Below are positions 28,944-37,605 of a DNA stretch of 64,000 bases, one piece after another. The DNA lies in contig NZ_BNBC01000004.1 of NCBI RefSeq assembly GCF_014654675.1, positions 164,871 to 228,870 of the forward strand, in the 5' to 3' direction. This stretch comes from Streptomyces spiralis. Lineage in GTDB: Bacteria; Actinomycetota; Actinomycetes; Streptomycetales; Streptomycetaceae. The notes beneath the pieces were generated by a model that made no database searches, had not been told where the DNA came from, and was given only the letters and a program-made list of their open reading frames with translations. A program made the translations under genes and the position numbers. Within the stretch, counting starts at the first letter, position 1, and the number at the start of each line of letters is the position of its first letter.

Positions 28944-29002
28944 CGCAGGCCTCGGCCTCAGGCCTCCGAGGCGCCCGCAGGCCTCGGCCTCAGGCCTCCG
29001 AG
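28944..29002. terminator. 27-bp direct repeat with internal dyads, between convergent genes
   Basis: Two identical 27-bp copies (28944-28970 and 28976-29002) begin cgcaggcctcggcctcaggc. Each contains self-complementary aggcct/gaggcc segments able to fold. They sit between the stop codons of the ABC exporter and the convergent monooxygenase and probably act as a bidirectional terminator. Confidence 0.65.
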
Positions 29003-29010
29003 ACACCGCG

Positions 29011-30093
29011 TCAGGCGGCAGCGGCCGGTTCCTCCGCCGCGAGCAGCCGCCGGATGTCCCGTACGGCCGCGCGTCCGGCCCGGTTGGCGCCGATGGTGCT
29101 CGCCGAGGGGCCGTAGCCGACCAGATGGACCCGGGGATCGCCGACCGCCCGGGTCCCCTCGACGCGGATGCCGCCGCCCGGCTCGCGCAGCCCGAGCGGT
29201 GCCAGGTGACCGAGCGCGGCCCGGAACCCGGTCGCCCAGAGGATGACGTCGGCCGTGACGCTCCGCCCGTCCTTCCACTCCACCCCGTCCGGTGTGATCC
29301 GGTCGAACATCGGCCGGCGGTCCAGCACCCCGTCCTTCAGCCCCTGCCGGACGGCGTCGTTCAGCGGCAGTCCGGTGACCGAGACGACACTGCGGGGCGG
29401 CAGTCCCTGCCGCACCCGTTCCTCGACGAGCGCGACCGCGGCCCGGCCCAGGTTCTCGTCGAACGGACCGTCGCGGAAGACCGGCGGGCGCCGGGTCACC
29501 CAGGTGGTGGCGGCCGCGTACGGCGCGATCTCCAGCAGGTGCTGGGTGCCGGACGCGCCGCCGCCGACCACGATCACCCGCTGCCCGGCGAACTCCTCGG
29601 GACCGGCGTACTGGGCGGTGTGCAGCTGCCGCCCGCGGAAGCTCTCCTGGCCGGGATACCTCGGCCAGAACGGCCGGTCCCAGGTGCCGGTCGCGTTGAT
29701 CAGGGCGCGCGTCGACCACACACCGTCCGAGGTCTCCACGAGCAGTCGACCCGCGGTGCCCTCCCGTACGGCCCGTACGTCCACCGGGCGCCGCACCCGC
29801 AGGTCGAAGGCGCGCTCGTAGGCGGCGAAGTACTCGGCGATGACCTCGGACGACGGCCGCGCGGGATCGGCGTCCGTCAGCTCCATCCCCGGCAGCGCGT
29901 GCATCCCGTGCACCTTGCCGTACGTGAGGGACCGCCACCGGAACTGCCAGGCGCCGCCCGGACCGGGGGAGTGGTCCAGCACCACGAAGTCACGGTCCGG
30001 CTCGAACCCGGTGCGCCGCAGGTGATACGCGCCCGACAGCCCGGCCTGACCGGCGCCTACGACGACCACCTCGACCTCGCGTGTACTGTCCAC
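29011..30093 (-). CDS. Flavin-containing monooxygenase-like NAD(P)/FAD oxidoreductase
   Basis: A protein of 360 residues with two dinucleotide folds: an FAD motif VVVGAGQAGLSG near residues 10-21 and an NADPH motif VVVGGGASGTQ near 165-175. Between them is the FMO-like NATGTWDRPFWP. An ATGF motif near 305 and a C-terminal GYGPSASTIGANRAG complete the fold. I chose GTG 30093, preceded by a GAGGG ribosome site and placing the FAD motif at the N-terminus. It probably hydroxylates or oxygenates a small N- or S-containing compound. Confidence 0.88.
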   Translation of the reverse strand: MDSTREVEVVVVGAGQAGLSGAYHLRRTGFEPDRDFVVLDHSPGPGGAWQFRWRSLTYGKVHGMHALPGMELTDADPARPSSEVIAEYFAAYERAFDLRVRRPVDVRAVREGTAGRLLVETSDGVWSTRALINATGTWDRPFWPRYPGQESFRGRQLHTAQYAGPEEFAGQRVIVVGGGASGTQHLLEIAPYAAATTWVTRRPPVFRDGPFDENLGRAAVALVEERVRQGLPPRSVVSVTGLPLNDAVRQGLKDGVLDRRPMFDRITPDGVEWKDGRSVTADVILWATGFRAALGHLAPLGLREPGGGIRVEGTRAVGDPRVHLVGYGPSASTIGANRAGRAAVRDIRRLLAAEEPAAAA

Positions 30094-30151
30094 GTCAGCC
30101 CTCAACCGTGCCGGGAGCGGGGATCTTCCCGGGATCAAGGAGGATGGGGGC

Positions 30152-30574
30152 ATGTCACATGCCTTCACCACCCGAGTGCTGAACGTCGCCTCCGGCTCAC
30201 GGGAGACGGTCATCGACCTCACCCGCGACTGCGAGGCGTTCCTGCGGGAGACCGCCGACGGCCGTGACGGCCTGCTGAACCTGTTCGTGCCGCACGCGAC
30301 CGCCGGGATCGCGCTCATCGAGACCGGCGCGGGCAGCGACGACGACCTCCTCGCCGCCCTGCACACCCTTCTGCCCGCCGACGACCGCTGGCAGCACCGC
30401 CACGGCAGCCCCGGCCACGGCCGCGACCACGTCCTGCCCGCCATCGTCCCGCCCCACGCGACCCTCCCCGTCCTCGGCGGCCGACTGGCCCTGGGCACCT
30501 GGCAGTCGGTCTGCCTGGTGGACACCAACAAGGACAACCCCAACCGCCAGGTGCGGCTGAGCTTCCTCGGCTGA
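30152..30574 (+). CDS. YjbQ/UPF0047 family protein
   Basis: A 140-residue protein with the family signature: LLNLFVPHATAGIALIE near 41-57 with the conserved His-Ala-Thr, a HRHGSPGHGRDHVLPAI segment near 82-98, and the terminal LGTWQSVCLVD. Length is typical. Members show weak thiamin-phosphate synthase activity in vitro, but their physiological role is unsettled. It is divergent from the monooxygenase, with an aaggagg ribosome site. Confidence 0.92.
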   Translation: MSHAFTTRVLNVASGSRETVIDLTRDCEAFLRETADGRDGLLNLFVPHATAGIALIETGAGSDDDLLAALHTLLPADDRWQHRHGSPGHGRDHVLPAIVPPHATLPVLGGRLALGTWQSVCLVDTNKDNPNRQVRLSFLG

Positions 30575-30660
30575 CCGGGATCGTCCTGGGGGTGGCCGCC
30601 AAGTCTCCGTACCTTGCGCCCTCGAAACGGAGAAGCCTTGCGCGGTACGGACCTGAACGA

Positions 30661-30706
30661 CGTGATCGAACGCCCCTACGACGGATGCGGCAAGTGCCTG
30701 CTCGGC
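30661..30706. repeat. Dispersed 46-bp repeat, copy 1
   Basis: This segment, beginning cgtgatcgaacgcccctacg, recurs at 39875-39920 with two mismatches. The second copy spans the 3' end of the universal stress gene. Copy 1 lies in a 203-bp gap with only a doubtful 34-codon frame (TTG 30638 to TGA 30742) around it. It may be debris from a duplication of the stress gene's end. Nothing else is seen in 30575-30777. Confidence 0.8.
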
Positions 30707-30777
30707 GTCCGGCGGCTCTCGATGACGAACGCGCCGTCCTGACGGCCGACGTGAGGCCGGTGGTGCAACGGCACCCC

Positions 30778-31509
30778 TCAACGCCGTCGCGCGGCGCGTC
30801 CTACCGGCCGTGAGAGGCCGAAACGCACCCGCCGGACTCCTTCCGAGAAGTGCACAAGGGGCTCCGCGTGCGGCCGAGGCAGCCCCGCGGCCGAGGTCAC
30901 ATTCTCCTGGAGATCCACGATTGCGGCCGCGCGCAGCGGCCAGGGCTCGTGTTCGACCGGCGTCTCCCAGATGATGCCGAGGCGCTGTGTGTACGCGCGC
31001 CATCGAGAGGTCAGCCACTCGTCCCTCTCAGCTGGGGTGATCGGCTCGCCGAGCCGGACGGCCATCTCGTACGAGGCGCCGCCGCCCCACCGGGAGCCCG
31101 CGTACCGGACCAGGTCCTCCTGGCGGGACACGCTCACTGTGCCGGGGTGGTACGGGACTCCGACAGCACGGGCGGCGAGCATCAACGGGCAGCCGACCTC
31201 CAGGGAGAGGAACCAGATTCCACGACAGCCGTCCCGGCTCCGGACGTATGTACGCAGATTCGTCTCCGGAAACGCGGGCAGGCCCGGGACCACAGTCGGC
31301 AGGGCCGAAGGTCGCAGATCGGTCATGACGAACGGCGTGAAGCTGACCCAGGCCGCGCCGTCGTACTCGTCCAGGACCAGCCCGTCGGGCACCAGTGGCC
31401 GGACCTCGTCCGACCGGAAGGGCCAGTGGACAAACGTCTGAGTCACCCAACCGGCTGCCAGCGCCGGAACGCGAATGCGCTGCTCCGGTGCGTACGAGAC
31501 CACGTGCAC
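30778..31509 (-). CDS. DUF2071 (YqjF-like) protein
   Basis: A 243-residue protein. The pattern is that of DUF2071: FVHWPFRSDEVRPLVPDGL near 27-45, AWVSFTPFVM near 53-62, FPETNLRTYV near 80-89, and GIWFLSLEV near 96-104. GTG 31509 is the longest reasonable start. The family has an acetoacetate-decarboxylase-like fold, but its function is unknown. Unusually rich in Trp and Arg. Confidence 0.86.
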   Translation of the reverse strand: MHVVSYAPEQRIRVPALAAGWVTQTFVHWPFRSDEVRPLVPDGLVLDEYDGAAWVSFTPFVMTDLRPSALPTVVPGLPAFPETNLRTYVRSRDGCRGIWFLSLEVGCPLMLAARAVGVPYHPGTVSVSRQEDLVRYAGSRWGGGASYEMAVRLGEPITPAERDEWLTSRWRAYTQRLGIIWETPVEHEPWPLRAAAIVDLQENVTSAAGLPRPHAEPLVHFSEGVRRVRFGLSRPVGRAARRR

Positions 31510-31685
31510 CGTGTGCCCGGCCGTCCAACGGCGAAACGCTGCGCTGGAGACAAACGATCAGCCGGGCGTCGGTTGATGGGCGGCTCCCACCGCCTTCTTG
31601 TGGTGAGACGGGCAGCCTTCCGGGAGCGGATGACAGCGATGGACCCGGGTACCCACGACCTGTGAGACAGGAGTGAGGAGGACCT

Positions 31686-32348
31686 ATGGGAATGATCAGC
31701 ACGTCCTCAGCACTGACCGCGGCGACCAAGCCGCTGCTGACCGCGAAGGCCGCGACAAAAGCCGGGAAGGCTCCCGCGTGGCCTCTGACAGTCGCACGAA
31801 AGCTGGGCAGCGAGGATGCCGTCGAGGTGCTCACCCGCCAGCACCGGCAGATCAAGATCGGTTTCCTGCGCGCTGCGTTGCCGGGGCCACTGCGCCGCCG
31901 GAACTTCGAGCGGCTGATGCGCCTGCTGGCCGTACATGAAGCCGCCGAGGAGGCCCACGTCCACCCGGTCGCGCGCCGGGCGCTGCAGCACGGCCGCGAA
32001 CTGGCCGCCCGCCGCCGCCATGAGGAGAAGCAGGCGAAGCAGTTGCTGGTGGCTCTGTGGCATACCGGCCCGAATGGCCGCGGGTACCTGCGGCGGCTGA
32101 ACGAGGCCCGTCGTGCGGTCGCCCGGCATGCGGCGCGGGAGGAACGAGAGGAGTTCGCCGCTCTGCGCACGGCCCTGAGCGCGCCTCGGCTGCGGATGCT
32201 GGGCGCAGAGGTCAAGCTCACCCAGGCGTACGCGCCGACCCGGCCGCACCGCTGGGTCAATAATGAGGCAGCGAACAAACTGGCCGCGCCCGTCCTCGGC
32301 CCCTTCGACCGAGCCCGGGACGCCCTCCGCCACCGCGTGGCCTCCTGA
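31686..32348 (+). CDS. Hemerythrin-like domain protein
   Basis: A 220-residue helical protein with an Ala/Lys/Thr-rich N-terminus (about 1-40). The hemerythrin-like iron-ligand pattern follows: RQHRQIK near 50-56, HEAAEEAHVHP near 85-95, RRHEEKQAK near 110-118, and ARHAAREEREEF near 144-155. It may bind a di-iron centre for O2 or redox sensing or iron storage. A strong gaggagg ribosome site precedes ATG 31686. It is in a stretch with other stress-type genes. Confidence 0.87.
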   Translation: MGMISTSSALTAATKPLLTAKAATKAGKAPAWPLTVARKLGSEDAVEVLTRQHRQIKIGFLRAALPGPLRRRNFERLMRLLAVHEAAEEAHVHPVARRALQHGRELAARRRHEEKQAKQLLVALWHTGPNGRGYLRRLNEARRAVARHAAREEREEFAALRTALSAPRLRMLGAEVKLTQAYAPTRPHRWVNNEAANKLAAPVLGPFDRARDALRHRVAS

Positions 32349-32525
32349 CGGTCAACAGGATCGGACCCTGCCGTAGGCCAGGCCGGTGCTGCGCCCCCTT
32401 GGCCGCACGGAGGCGAACCAGCTTCTCCGTCGCGGTACTTCGCTTCTCACCGCGCCGCCCGCAAACAGCCGATGTGTGTCACGGACGTACACGCCGCAGC
32501 AGCAGCTCCTTGGGTTCCGCGAAGG

Positions 32526-32666
32526 TCAACGGTGCCTGGTCTTCGGCAGCATGACGACGAGGGCCACGATCAGAATCGCGAACATGATGACGAACCAGGG
32601 GAAGAGATCAATGCGGCGGGCCGTCACCGTCTTCGTGGCGTTCGCCGAGGTGCCGCTGGAAGACAT
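32526..32666 (-). CDS. Small single-pass membrane protein (46 aa)
   Basis: A 46-residue protein. A Ser/Thr-rich N-terminus is followed by a transmembrane helix at about residues 24-41 (LFPWFVIMFAILIVALVV) and a short basic end MLPKTRHR. The open frame extends further upstream but only this part looks like protein. Function unknown. Confidence 0.55.
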   Translation of the reverse strand: MSSSGTSANATKTVTARRIDLFPWFVIMFAILIVALVVMLPKTRHR

Positions 32667-32751
32667 GCACCATGCGGCTGAACGCCTCGCTGGTGGCGTG
32701 CGGGGGAGCCCGGCGTCCCACGGCTGACCGAATGGGGTCGCGGGCCCCGGG

Positions 32752-33663
32752 TCAGGCCAGGTCCGAGCCGCGAAGCAGGAGTTGCGCCACCGCAATGCCG
32801 GCCACCGCGATCGCCGACCGGAACGGCCACCGGCTGTAGGCCAGGGACGGCACAGCCGTACCGGCGATCGAGATGATCCCGGCCGCCGCTGCCAAGACCC
32901 AATCCGAGGCCGCCACCGCCCCGGGCGGTCCGACGGTGAGCACTCCCACGGCCGCCAGCATCATGAAGGGGGCCAGCCAGCGGCAGGCCGGACGGCCCAG
33001 CCGCTGCGGCAGCCCCCGCACACCGGTTGCGAGGTCGGCCTCGATGTCCGGAAGTACGTTGACCAGGTGCGCGCCCACACCCAGCAACGCTCCCGCCGCC
33101 ACCGCCCACCAGGCGGGCCCGGACGGTGACGGCAGACCGAGGGTGACGAAGGCCGGCAGCGAGCCGAAGCCCGCGGCATAGGGCAGCGGTGAGAGCACTG
33201 TGCGCTTCAAGCGCAGGTTGTAGGCCCATCCGCCGCCCACCACGCCCGACAGGTGGGCCGCTGCTGCTGCGGCGCCGCTCAGCAGTGACAGCGGCACGCA
33301 CAGGGCCAGGGCTGTCCCGGCCGCGGCAGCCGCCATGCGGGGCGGCAGTTCTCCGGTGGCCGCCGGCTTGTCGCGGCGCCCGGAGGCGGTGTCGCGCTGT
33401 GCGTCGGCGGCGTCGTTGCACCAGCCGATGGAGAGCTGACCGGTCAGCACGGCCGCGGCGACTGCCGCCGACCCCACCGCCCCGCGGCCCGCCGCGACGG
33501 CCAGGGCTGTCACGAACACCGTCACGGCGACCGCCGGCTCCAGATGGCAGGAACGCAGCAGCGCCGGGAGGCGGGTCGTGGTGCGGGAGAGAACCCCAGA
33601 TGGGTGGAGAGACACCTCTGCAAGGTAATGCGGCGTCCAGGACGAGGAAGGCATGAGCGACAT
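32752..33663 (-). CDS. UbiA-family prenyltransferase
   Basis: A 303-residue integral membrane protein with about eight hydrophobic helices. The Asp-rich motifs of UbiA enzymes are present: NDAADAQRD near 105-113 (first motif, NDxxD-like) and DIEAD near 212-216 (second). It should transfer a prenyl group to an aromatic or quinone acceptor. The start is uncertain. ATG 33663 has an AGGAA site but overlaps the divergent PKS start by 11 bp; ATG 33654 and GTG 33615 are alternatives. It may modify the alkylresorcinol made by the divergent operon. Confidence 0.85.
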   Translation of the reverse strand: MSLMPSSSWTPHYLAEVSLHPSGVLSRTTTRLPALLRSCHLEPAVAVTVFVTALAVAAGRGAVGSAAVAAAVLTGQLSIGWCNDAADAQRDTASGRRDKPAATGELPPRMAAAAAGTALALCVPLSLLSGAAAAAAHLSGVVGGGWAYNLRLKRTVLSPLPYAAGFGSLPAFVTLGLPSPSGPAWWAVAAGALLGVGAHLVNVLPDIEADLATGVRGLPQRLGRPACRWLAPFMMLAAVGVLTVGPPGAVAASDWVLAAAAGIISIAGTAVPSLAYSRWPFRSAIAVAGIAVAQLLLRGSDLA

Positions 33664-34822
33664 GCGTGTTCCTGTGATCGTCGACCGTGTTCCTTCCACG
33701 CCGCCTACCGCGTCGTGCCGGGCAGCCGTGCCCGCCGCGGCGACCACGGTCGCCGCCGTGCGTACGGCGCTGCCGCCCTACCGTTACGCACAGGAGGAGC
33801 TCACCGAGGCGATCGGCGACCTGTGCCTGCCGCCGGGGGCGGACCGCGCCCTGCTGCGCCGCCTGCACGCCTCTGCGGGTGTGCGCACGCGTCATCTCGC
33901 CCTGCCGATCGAGCGGTACGCCGCTCTCGGCGACTTCGGGCAGTGCAATGACGCCTGGATGGCGGCGGGCCTTGAACTGGGCGAGGAGGCCCTCACCCGT
34001 GCGTTGAAGGAGGCGGGGCTGGCGCCTGCCGATGTCGACCTGCTGGTGTGTGCCTCCATCACCGGCGTGGCCGCCCCGTCGCTCGACGCCCGGCTGGCCG
34101 GCCGCATGGGGATGCGGCCTGACGTCAAGAGGCTTCCGGTGTTCGGCCTGGGCTGCGTGGCGGGCGCCGCCGGCCTCGCCCGGGTGCACGACTATCTGCG
34201 CGGGCATCCCGACGACACCGCTGTGCTGCTCACCGTCGAACTGTGCTCGCTGACGCTGCAACGGCGCGACGACTCCCGCGCCCACCTCGTCGCGGGCGCC
34301 CTGTTCGGTGACGGTGCGGCAGCACTCGTGGCACGCGGCGATCGCGGTGGTGGCAACCGCAGCGGCGGCGAGGCGCTGAGGACGGCCGGGCCATCGGTGG
34401 TCGCCACGCGCAGCCACCTGTACCCGGACACCGAACGGCTCCTGGGATGGGTCGTCGGCGCCGGGGGGTTCCGCGTGGTGATCGACGCCGGTGTCCCCGA
34501 TGTCGTGCGGGACCACTTCGGCCGGCACGTGCGTGCCTTTCTGGCCGAGTACGGCCTCACTGCCGACGACATCGGGACCTGGGTGTGCCATCCGGGAGGC
34601 CCAAGGGTCCTTTCCGCCGTGGCAGACGCCCTCGGCCTGCGCGGCGATGCCCTCGACTCCGCGTGGTCCTCACTGGCGACAGCAGGGAACATGTCCTCGG
34701 TCTCCGTCCTCCACATCCTGCAGACCATCCGGGAAGCCCGCCGTCCCGATCCCGGCACCTGGGGGGTGCTGCTGGCGATGGGGCCGGGATTCTGTTCCGA
34801 ACTCGTCCTGCTGCGCTGGTGA
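33653..34822 (+). CDS. srsA: Type III polyketide synthase, alkylresorcinol-synthase-like
   Basis: A 389-residue chalcone-synthase-fold enzyme. The catalytic triad is visible: Cys168 in GLGCVAGAAG, His313 in CHPGGP, and Asn346 in AGNMSSVS. It should condense an acyl-CoA starter with malonyl or methylmalonyl extenders. The following methyltransferase and FAD hydroxylase reproduce the S. griseus srsABC order, whose product is a phenolic lipid (alkylresorcinol to alkylquinone). The symbol is assigned by that synteny. GAGGAAGG precedes ATG 33653. Confidence 0.9.
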   Translation: MSDMRVPVIVDRVPSTPPTASCRAAVPAAATTVAAVRTALPPYRYAQEELTEAIGDLCLPPGADRALLRRLHASAGVRTRHLALPIERYAALGDFGQCNDAWMAAGLELGEEALTRALKEAGLAPADVDLLVCASITGVAAPSLDARLAGRMGMRPDVKRLPVFGLGCVAGAAGLARVHDYLRGHPDDTAVLLTVELCSLTLQRRDDSRAHLVAGALFGDGAAALVARGDRGGGNRSGGEALRTAGPSVVATRSHLYPDTERLLGWVVGAGGFRVVIDAGVPDVVRDHFGRHVRAFLAEYGLTADDIGTWVCHPGGPRVLSAVADALGLRGDALDSAWSSLATAGNMSSVSVLHILQTIREARRPDPGTWGVLLAMGPGFCSELVLLRW

Positions 34823-34831
34823 GTGATCCTC

Positions 34832-35347
34832 ATGCCCTGGTACACGCTTGTCGTCCTGGCCGTCGCGGCCGAACGTGTCGCCGAACTCCTCGTCGCCCGG
34901 CGAAACGCGGCCTGGACCCGGGCCCGCGCCGGTGTGGAGCACGGCCGTGGCCACTACCCGGTCATGGTCGCCCTGCACACGAGCCTGCTGGCCTGCTGCC
35001 TGCTCGAACCCGTGCTCGCCGCCCGGCCGTTCCTGCCCGCCCTGGGCTGGCCCATGCTCGGGCTCGCCGTGTCGGCCCAAGCCCTGCGGTGGTGGTGCAT
35101 CACCACACTCGGACCGTACTGGAACACCCGGGTCATCGTCGTCCCCGGGGCACGCCTGGTCGGCGCCGGCCCCTACCGTTTACTGCGCCACCCCAACTAC
35201 GTCGCGGTCGTCGTGGAGATCGCCGCCCTGCCCCTGGTGCACTCCGCGTGGCTGACCGCCACGGTGTTCACCGTCGCCAACGCGATGCTGCTCGTCGTCC
35301 GTGTCCGCTGCGAGAACACGGCCCTCACCCAAGCGGAGCCGGCGTGA
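34832..35347 (+). CDS. srsB: Isoprenylcysteine carboxyl-methyltransferase-family methylase (SrsB-like)
   Basis: A 171-residue membrane methyltransferase of the ICMT family. Three or more helices are followed by the C-terminal SAM-binding signature GAGPYRLLRHPNYVAVVVE near 110-128. In the srs pathway this enzyme O-methylates the alkylresorcinol. Leu117 is encoded by TTA (35180-35182), a rare codon in Streptomyces read by the bldA tRNA, so translation may depend on development. A GTG three codons upstream, adjoining the srsA stop, is an alternative start. It overlaps srsC by 4 bp. Confidence 0.88.
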   Translation: MPWYTLVVLAVAAERVAELLVARRNAAWTRARAGVEHGRGHYPVMVALHTSLLACCLLEPVLAARPFLPALGWPMLGLAVSAQALRWWCITTLGPYWNTRVIVVPGARLVGAGPYRLLRHPNYVAVVVEIAALPLVHSAWLTATVFTVANAMLLVVRVRCENTALTQAEPA

Positions 35348-36375
35348 GCGGCGGCCACGACCTGGTGATCGTCGGAGGCGGTCCCGCCGGCCTCGCGACC
35401 GCCCTCCACGCCGCACGCGCCGGTCTCGACACCGTCATCGCCGAGCCACGTCGGGCGCCCGTCGACAAGGCGTGCGGTGAGGGCCTGATGCCCGGCGCCG
35501 TTCGCGCCCTCGCCCGCCTGGGCCTGGACGTCCCGGGTCACCCCATCACCGGCATCCGCTATGTCCAGGGACTCCGCCAGGTCCAGGCCGTGTTCCGGCA
35601 CGGCCCCGGTCTCGGCGCGCGCCGCACCGACCTCCACAACGCCCTGCACCAGGCCGTGCTGGACGCGGGGGTGCCCGTGCTGCGCATGAGGGTGGAAGAC
35701 GTACGGCAGGACGCCACCGGCGTGAGCATCCCCGGCACAGGGCTGCGCGCCCGATGGCTGGTCGCCGCCGACGGCCTCCACTCACCCATGCGCCGCTCCC
35801 TCGGCCTGCAGGCACAGAGCCGCGGGGTACCGCGGTACGGGCTGCGCCGGCATTACGCGGTGCCGCCCTGGTCGCCGTACGTCGAAGTGCACTGGGGACA
35901 GCACGCGGAGGCATATGTCACCCCGCTGGGCCCCGAACTGGTCGGCGTCGCCCTGCTCACGGCCCAGCGAGCCCCCTTCACCACCCAGTTGGAGAGCTTC
36001 CGTGCACTGGCGGCCCGCCTTCCTCCGGAAAAGGCCGTAACCGCGGTGCGAGGCGCCGGACCGCTGCGACAAAAAGCCCGCACTCGCGCCCACGGGCGCG
36101 TACTGCTCGTCGGTGACGCCGCCGGATACATCGACGCACTGACCGGTGAGGGCCTCTCCCTCGCCCTCACCGGCGCGGAGGCCCTGGTCGCCAACCTGCG
36201 CCGCAGTACACCGAGCCGCTACGAGACCGACTGGAGCCGAGCGACCCGGCGCCACCGGCTCCTGACCGAGCTGCTGGTCGGCGCCCGTCAACGGCCCGCA
36301 CTCGCCCCCCGCATCGTGCCGGCGGCCGCCTGTCTGCCGCGCCTGTTCACGGCGGTAGTCAACGCACTGGCATGA
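35344..36375 (+). CDS. srsC: FAD-dependent monooxygenase (SrsC-like hydroxylase)
   Basis: A 343-residue class A flavin hydroxylase. Motifs: FAD GVGGGPAG-like segment LVIVGGGPAGLATALHAAR near 7-25, ACGEGLMP near 41-48, the DG motif AADGLHSPMRR near 140-150, and GDAAGYIDALTGEGLSLAL near 258-276. In the srs pathway this protein hydroxylates the methylated resorcinol en route to a quinone. It starts at GTG 35344, overlapping the srsB stop (GTGA), so the three genes form one operon. Confidence 0.9.
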   Translation: MSGGHDLVIVGGGPAGLATALHAARAGLDTVIAEPRRAPVDKACGEGLMPGAVRALARLGLDVPGHPITGIRYVQGLRQVQAVFRHGPGLGARRTDLHNALHQAVLDAGVPVLRMRVEDVRQDATGVSIPGTGLRARWLVAADGLHSPMRRSLGLQAQSRGVPRYGLRRHYAVPPWSPYVEVHWGQHAEAYVTPLGPELVGVALLTAQRAPFTTQLESFRALAARLPPEKAVTAVRGAGPLRQKARTRAHGRVLLVGDAAGYIDALTGEGLSLALTGAEALVANLRRSTPSRYETDWSRATRRHRLLTELLVGARQRPALAPRIVPAAACLPRLFTAVVNALA

Positions 36376-36714
36376 AGCCCGCCATCGCCGCGCAAGGGCC
36401 CCCACGGGCCCCTGCCCGCCGTCGCCCGGTCGGGGCGCAAGAGGCGCTGCACGCGGACGCGATGATCTCCGGCGCCGACTGCGTGGGCCGGGGAGGGAGG
36501 GATGGAACGTGCAGGCTGATCATCGGCTCAAGGGTGCCTGGTTGCGGCCGCTCATCGTGACGGGGCTCTGGTGCTGTTGTGCCGTGGGGGAGTCACGGGG
36601 AGGCGGCGGGACTGAAGCGGACCTGGCCGTCGACCATTCGGGCTGGGGCCCGAGGGCTGGTGGAGCGGCCCCTCGGACGCATCGTGCACCCTTTCCCGTT
36701 CCTCGGCATGCCCG
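36376..36714. other. Gap after srsC
   Basis: A 339-bp GC-rich gap between srsC and the convergent metallo-hydrolase gene. I see no open frame with a credible start and no clear hairpin or repeat. Confidence 0.5.
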
Positions 36715-37551
36715 TCAGGCGGTGGCTTCGGCGCCGACGGTCACCCGCTCGCCCGGGGCGCACCTCACCAGGCGCGCGTCGTGGCCGCGGCGCCCGGCCT
36801 CTGCGAGGAAGTCCTCGAGTGAGGAACGGAAGACCGTGTAGTCGTTGTAGTGAACGGGCAGGGCCCGCCGCGGGCGCAGCAGGTCGAGGAGGTCGGCGCC
36901 CTGTTCGGCGTCCATGGTGACCACCAGGCCTCCGGGCAGGGTCGTGCCGCCCAGGTGCAGGACCGCCAGATGGATGTCCCGGTAACGCTCGGCGATCTCG
37001 CGCAGGCCGTCGTACATCAGGGTGTCGCCGGAGAGATGGAGAACCAGCCGGATCTCCCCCGAGCGGTCGCCGAACTCCAGCAGGCTGCCCATCACCGGCG
37101 GCAGCAGGGCCCGCACCGGGCCGGGTGCGTGGCGGCCGGGCAGCGAGGTGATGCGTACGGAGGAGTCCCCGTGCCGCAGGGTGTGGCTTTGCCAGGTGCG
37201 CAGGCCGGTGGCGCCACGGAAGCCGAACAGGCGCTTCAGCAGGAGGGAGCCGTGCGGGGTGGTCACGACCGGCAGGCCCAGGTCCAGCCCGCGCCGGGCC
37301 ACCCGGTCGAAGTGGTCGCCGTGCAGATGGGAGAGCACCACGGCGTCCAAGTCCTCGTGGGGCAGTTCCGCCACGTCGATGGCCGGTTCGGTCAGCCGGC
37401 GCGAGACCAGCCCGTAACCGAGGTGGGCGAACTGTCCGCGGTGCAGGAAGTTCGGATCGGTCAGCAGCGTCAGCTCTCCGTAGCGGATCAGCAGGGTGGC
37501 ATTGCCGATGAACAAGATCTCCGAGGTCCCCTCGGGCGGGATGCGCTGCAC
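36715..37551 (-). CDS. Metallo-beta-lactamase-fold hydrolase (UlaG-like)
   Basis: A 278-residue MBL-fold protein. The metal motif HLHGDHFD has H75, H77, D79 and H80. Further ligands are expected in GRHAPG (near 139), HLSGDT (near 174) and PVHYND (near 234). The family covers lactonases and phosphodiesterases that act on small substrates. No signal peptide, so it is cytoplasmic. It is monocistronic with a gap to the next gene holding an 18-bp repeat. Confidence 0.88.
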   Translation of the reverse strand: MQRIPPEGTSEILFIGNATLLIRYGELTLLTDPNFLHRGQFAHLGYGLVSRRLTEPAIDVAELPHEDLDAVVLSHLHGDHFDRVARRGLDLGLPVVTTPHGSLLLKRLFGFRGATGLRTWQSHTLRHGDSSVRITSLPGRHAPGPVRALLPPVMGSLLEFGDRSGEIRLVLHLSGDTLMYDGLREIAERYRDIHLAVLHLGGTTLPGGLVVTMDAEQGADLLDLLRPRRALPVHYNDYTVFRSSLEDFLAEAGRRGHDARLVRCAPGERVTVGAEATA

Positions 37552-37605
37552 GGCCGACTCCCCTCGTCGCTCATGAATCCCCCATTCCGCCCCGAGTGAT
37601 CGGCG

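Noticed and set aside
30638..30742. A 34-codon ORF from TTG containing VIERPYDGCGKCLLG
   Set aside because: The same peptide appears where the 46-bp repeat overlaps the stress gene, in the antisense direction there. The similarity is explained by the DNA repeat, not by a conserved protein.
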